64,000 nt of DNA from contig JAJTUQ010000003.1 of the NCBI GenBank assembly GCA_021399445.1, positions 2,108,001 to 2,172,000 on the forward strand, given 5' to 3'. The translations under genes and the position numbers were made by a program. The DNA comes from Xylogone sp. PMI_703 (Eukaryota; Ascomycota; Leotiomycetes). The notes below the pieces were generated by a model that did no database searches, was not told where the DNA came from, and saw only the letters and a program-made list of their open reading frames with translations. Shown here piece by piece: positions 57,839 to 64,000 of the stretch. The number at the start of each line of letters is the position of its first letter. Position 1 is the first letter of the stretch.

Positions 57839-58353
57839 AAGATTCAGTGGAGAGACTGGTCCATAGTATCGCTATGTATTTCTTTCATATACCTATACGA
57901 ATACGATACTGCGGCAGAGAATATTAGTGAGGCGGGAGAGAGCTACGTCATTATACGCAGTTGCCTTGATGCAAGCGGTACACTAATAGTTACGGTGGCT
58001 TGAACCCTATGCTCCTTTAAGTATCTGCAAAGAGTCGAGAAGTAAAAATACCTATTATTGTGGCCTTAAATAACAATTAGCTTATCATGGCTTGTTCAGC
58101 TTGAAAGTAGATCTCTATCGGTTATATAATCGCATGATGTAAATGGCGAGCAGCTTTGGAGGGGTATTATGTAGTAGTCATCGACAGCTTAATTTAAATG
58201 TGCAAAAGTAACAAAATAATTGTACCTGAGGAAGGCGTGGTATCATACTCCTAACTAAATCAAAATCACTGTCCTTGAAATCTAATTAATTCAATCTCCA
58301 GGCGAAGAACCTATTCGCCTTTAGGTATCGAATAGTGAGAAAAAGAAAACTAT
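57839..58353. other. Upstream region of the photolyase gene
   Basis: Presumed photolyase promoter and the 3' side of the vWA gene. No further feature recognised. Confidence 0.5.
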
Positions 58354-60655
58354 TCATTGTCCGCCTGGAAGTATCGCTTTCCTTCTGATAACCGGAGGTG
58401 GTGAGCCTGCCAATTCAGACCTTGTCATTCCATCAAGTTCAGATGGCAAGCTTCTACCAGATAGTTCAGATCTCATAATTCCATCTATCTCTGATACTGC
58501 GGATATTGTTGCCCCGTCAACTTCTGATGGTACAGATATTCCTCTTCCATCAGCCTCTACGATTGGGGATGAATCGACTTCCGGAGGTAGCTGTCTATCT
58601 GACCGGCCCCTGACTAGAACACACCTACCATCACATTGACAACTTTCCCCACTACAAGTATGCCCAATCTCATTAAGCGGGCATCTCTCATCGATGCATA
58701 TACATTGCTCCCCTTTACAGTTTGCTGCATGAACAGGGGATCTAAGTGGACATCCAGCTATACTTGCGCAGGGATGGTTCGGACTTAAGTGGTGGTGGTG
58801 ATGATTCTTGTCTATGCCCAGTGGGATTTGGCTAGGAGAAATAATGATTGGGCTGTCATCTGATATATCAGAAACACCATCATCATTGATATTTGTCGTG
58901 CCGTTTTTGCCTGGTGGAGGAGCGATCGGTGGTGGAAATATTTCATATCCTGTTGGCGACGATGGTATTGTCGATCCGGGAGTTGGAGATGAAGGAGTCG
59001 GCTTACCATATGTAGGATTGGAAGGAGTTGTTGAACCTGCTGCCGCTGTACCGGCAGCTAATGCGCCTCCTAAAACGGCCACACCAGCTGAAGCACCTGC
59101 ACTCAATCCTGTTGGAATGGCAGACCCGGCGCTCATTCCTGGAACGATTGTCCCAACTGCTCCACCTCCAACGGCAGATGGGATGGTAGATCCAACGGCA
59201 GCTGTTCCCAGCGATGTCGGGACTGTAGAACCCACAGCGGTACCAACTGATGTTGGTACGGTGGAACCAGCCCCAGCTCCAGCACCAGCCAGTGAGGATG
59301 GAATAGTGGTCGTGGTACTTGTAAAGCCCAATTTCTCGATCTCTGGATCTGTTGCTCCCGGGGCAGCTGAGTTTGCAACTGCTGGTGCTGAAGATCCTAC
59401 GGCTCCATGAAGGAGATTTGGATAGAGTTTGAAGAGGGCAAACAATCCAGCAGCAATCAAACCAACTAGGATAGGTATTCCGATACCGAGTCCAACTTTG
59501 CCACCGGTACTGAGACCGCCACCATGAGAATTTGGCGGAGCCCCAACAGCTATAGTGCAATTCTGGATTGGCATATTTGATACCGCGCCGATTGTGAACA
59601 TATTGTCCTCCTGTGCATCCGGTGCAGCAATCTTAACATCGATAGGACCGTCAGATTGTGCTTTTACCGTGAGATTTGTTGTTGAATAGTATGAGGTTAT
59701 GGTTTTGTTCAAGACAGTAGATCCAGAAAGAGCCTCCACACTTAAAACCTCACCATCAACGCTGCCAACTACAAAGACAATATGTTCATCTTTTCGGGCA
59801 ATGTAGGTGATTGTAACAGTCTTGTTCTGTGGAATGACAGGGGCAATGCTAAGGCCAGCAAGGAGGGTGGAGTTGTTTCCGCCGGGATTATCTTGCTGCG
59901 TTAGACCGTTCAGAATAGCGAAATTGATGAAATTGTTAGATGCATCTTCCGTTGTTATGGTTGCGTATACGCCTCCGGAGGCTATTATCGCGGCGAGAAC
60001 AGACTGGTCCTGAAGACTATTTGTAGCGTCTAGGAAACCGAAGGAGACACGCACTCCTTGAGAAGAGGCATCATTAATCGAATCGACGAGAGTTTGAGGG
60101 GTAAAGTCCTATCCAGCCTAATATTAGCAAATATCTAGAAGAAGGAAGTTCATATGGACATACCTGGCCATCTGTGAATACGATTATAGAGCTCCTTCCA
60201 GATGTAGTTCCACTGCTGCTTCCGTTCAATTGCTGCATCCCCATATCGATGCCACCAGCAATAAAGGTCCCAGAGATAACCTCCATCTGCGCGAACGAAG
60301 CATCTGCGCCCGCTGGATCACCTAGTGGATAATCCAAATGAGGAGTGTCTCCAAAATCGACCACTGTGACCTGATCAGGGCTTTTGTTATGCGCCTTTGC
60401 ATCCGCATCTGTAATCAGCCAACCATTAAGAGCCTTGCCTGCTGCGATTCGCAAGTTATAAGGGTCGGAATCTTCCATTGAAGGAGAGCTATCGATAACA
60501 ATGGCTACTTTTCGGTTGCCATTGTTCGATTTCACGCTGATGCCGCTGCATTGTGGTGCTGCGCTCGAAGTTGCTCGAGGGTAAAGGACGGATGCGGAGA
60601 CCTGTGATATGGCGGCAAGAAGAGCAGTGAACAAGATGAAACGTTTAGAGGCCAT
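58354..60655 (-). CDS. Secreted/membrane protein with vWA domain, TM segment and Cys-rich tail
   Basis: Exons 60164-60655 and 58354-60108 join across a 55-bp intron in phase 0, giving 749 codons and 748 residues. A signal peptide (MASKRFILFTALLAAISQVSA) precedes a von Willebrand A domain with a MIDAS-like DSSPSM and VFTDGQ; the intron falls just after it. A beta-rich stretch follows, then one membrane segment (VGLGIGIPILVGLIAAGLFA). The long tail is low-complexity Gly/Ala/Val/Thr/Pro, followed by a Cys-rich block (CICIDERCPL, CQCDGRCVLV) and repeats of SEVDG/SELDG. A cell-surface adhesion or matrix-binding role is inferred from vWA proteins in general. The tail should be cytosolic if topology is type I, which is odd for a Cys-rich block. 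Confidence 0.82.
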
Positions 60656-62609
60656 GGTTGAGCCTCTTGAAACCCTTCGATTGTACTCTCAGATTCCCTT
60701 TCTCGAAAACAATACAATGACTGCTTCCCAACTCCCAGAAGGTTCCCCAGAAAAGGGACCCGCGAGAGCCATGGTCTATTTTAATTAAATGGGGAGCTCT
60801 GTTGAGCCTCATTCAATGGACTGGCAGAGCTCTCAGCCCCCAGCCATCAACTCTGCACATTATCGGTGATAGCGAACCATGGCGTGCATACTACAGAACT
60901 GTGGTTGCGATAAATACCATCGTGGCTTTATTGGGTGAGCCATAGATAGAAACATCAACCTTTTTCTGTTGGTCAGGGGTTCCCGTGCCAAGGAGAGCTG
61001 AAAGCCACATCGCAATACGCACTGGGGTAAAGATCCTTCAGGGGGCAAATCCAGGGACTTTTGCGGAATCTAGATTGACTCTTGGCCTGAGACTAAGACT
61101 ACAGGACCCTGGGTCAAGTCATTTGATCTTGGTGTTTCCAGCTCGAAAATCAGATGGCGCCAGATAAGGTATCGATTGTGGTATAGAAGTTTGTAGACTT
61201 CGCAAATATTGACCTGGGCGCCCAGATATAATTATTGGATTTTGCCACCACGGCCTGGTTCACGACTCCCTAAGGTAAGTGCGATTCATCTCTTCAATTG
61301 AATCTATTAAGAAGACCCTGAAACCTGTCCACGCTATCGCACTCCCTTTATGGACGGCAAGTATGTTTCGATACGGAGGGAGGTACCTTTATTGAGAGTC
61401 ATCAGAACCATGCACACCTTAAGCTGTGAACTTGTGAAGCGCAAAAGGATCCAAGCATATCAGCTCGCTATTGTTGACGCTCTATCGAAACTTTACTACA
61501 AGGCTTAGAGAGACTGTCTCGAATATGAAGGCTTTAACTGGATGTAATACTGATATAGCGGCTGTTCCCACCAGTTAGATCGCTAAAATTGCTCCACAGT
61601 TCGAATGAGCGACGCTTGCCCAGCAATCGGCATTCAATATTAAGGTGCTGATGAGGGCAGAGTCTGGGCACTTGACTGCCTGATTTATGGGAAAGCTGGG
61701 CTCGCCGGGCTGATAGGACAGCCTGCCAAGCCTAGGGAGTCCCTGTGTGGCTTACAATACAGGCCCATAGAGTATTAACTTCCCACCATTGTCCACTTGG
61801 CGATGTCTCAGTCACATGATGAGTGTGTTGAATGTCCATGGGAATAACAATAGTTATGCCAGGAACTAAGTAGGAAAGAATATCTTCAACTCAACGCGCA
61901 TTTATCCAGGCGAAGCTTCATGCCTGACTGTGCATAATTTTACCGTTCTCCGCATACCCCTTGGTCGGCACTTCGAAGAGGGGTCCTTGGCGACCGGGCC
62001 GCTGAACCACCAGGCGGGAACAAGTGAAGAATGCTAAGCGGCCTACGGCAGTCATTTGACAGATGTCAATTCCATGCTTTGTAAAATTACTTAGTGAGAG
62101 GATGAGTGGGCGATAGCACGGAGCAATACACCCGGGGCCTCTATGTAATGTTAATGGCGCCGTGTCCGCCAGTGGATGATCACAATGCCGTCTCCCCAGA
62201 CTTCTGCTTCGTGTAAATTAAATGCATCTCGGCTCTATAGCTGCCCCTGGTACGCGTTTGGACTGGGCACGAATGGTAGCTCTCAAGTCTTCAGCAACCT
62301 TCCCTATTGGCATATTCAAGGTCTCTTCTACAGGGCCTTTTCTTTAACCGGCATAACCACAGTCAAGCACTAAGCCAAGGTGCAAGGACCCGTCCAACTT
62401 CAGCATGGGTTTCCGATGATGACGAAGTCGTAAGCAATATATCACGGTTCGTTGATCCGAAAAGTACCATGACATCCTATTTGCTGTCGGATGTCTTCCT
62501 GAAAATATATAAGTGCAACGATGCCTTCACTTCTTTGTACGCCCACGCTGCATTGTTATCGCATCCCGTGCTCCATTGTAAGCTGCGTTACTAGTCTAGC
62601 ACTATCAAT
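60656..62609. other. Long intergenic region upstream of the xylanase gene
   Basis: Almost 2 kb without a recognisable gene. It contains the divergent promoters of the vWA gene and the xylanase gene. I found no clear XlnR-type GGCTAA site by eye; a CCGGGG (CreA-like) word occurs near 62131. Confidence 0.45.
62506..62513 (+). promoter_or_regulatory. TATA-like box of the xylanase gene
   Basis: ATATATAAG-like sequence about 100 bases before the ATG at 62610, a normal spacing for fungal TATA elements. Confidence 0.45.
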
Positions 62610-63871
<1,262 letters not shown>

Positions 63872-64000
63872 ATAATGAAGAAAGAGATCAATCCTACTGT
63901 AAAATTAGTAGATAAATTATTACGGAAAGAAACCAGTCTCACACTTCACTTCGTTGATTAGGAAATGGCCGTTTGTAATATTATCTAATCAGGGTCAATC

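Noticed and set aside
58808..59410. 200-residue plus-strand Pro/Ala/Val-rich frame
   Set aside because: Mirror of the low-complexity tail of the vWA gene.

Overview
The window comes from the nuclear genome of a filamentous ascomycete (Pezizomycotina; a leotiomycete-like plant-associated or saprotrophic fungus would fit, but this is inference). The signs are many short spliceosomal introns of about 45-70 bp with GTAAGT/GTATGT donors, CTAAC/CTAAT branch sites and TAG/CAG acceptors; families typical of this group (HET domain, NACHT-ankyrin, feruloyl esterase, GMC oxidoreductase, GH10 xylanase with a fungal CBM1); and AT-rich gene-poor gaps with inverted-repeat transposon remnants. No bacterial operon structure, rRNA or tRNA gene was seen.

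Layout. 1-7.3 kb: the end of a putative cell-surface gene, a complete HET-domain gene, a small membrane protein, an AT-rich gap holding a 650-bp inverted-repeat element with an 8-bp target duplication, and a gene of unknown function. 7.7-14.6 kb: a cytochrome P450 and a GMC oxidoreductase, separated by a second inverted-repeat element. 16-18.6 kb: two proteins of unknown function. 20-28.6 kb: a run of catabolic-type enzymes (tannase/feruloyl esterase, MmgE/PrpD, a TIGR04076-like small protein, an aldo/keto reductase with an extra N-terminal domain, a DJ-1/PfpI protein). 29-44.7 kb: an unknown membrane-anchored protein, then an allorecognition or cell-death block with a NACHT-ankyrin NLR-like gene, a decayed gene, a transposon scar, a gasdermin-like gene with no usable start in frame, a subtilisin-like protease gene on the same strand with an in-frame stop, and a divergent zinc-finger gene. 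45.8-63.9 kb: a large secreted protein with two SGNH hydrolase domains around FG-GAP repeats, a membrane-anchored Hsp70/actin-fold protein, a DUF1857/AtaL-like protein, a CPD photolyase, a vWA-domain membrane protein and a GH10 xylanase.

The standout is 38.2-42.4 kb. It has the layout of the known fungal gasdermin/protease cell-death pairs (het-Q1/het-Q2 type), in which a subtilisin-like protease activates a pore-forming gasdermin-like protein. Here both partners carry apparent lesions, next to a second broken gene and a transposon scar, so the locus looks like a decaying or null haplotype. An NLR-like gene lies 2.6 kb beyond the pair and a HET gene is elsewhere in the window. Gene models were built by hand from reading frames and splice signals; exon sums were checked for frame where stated.
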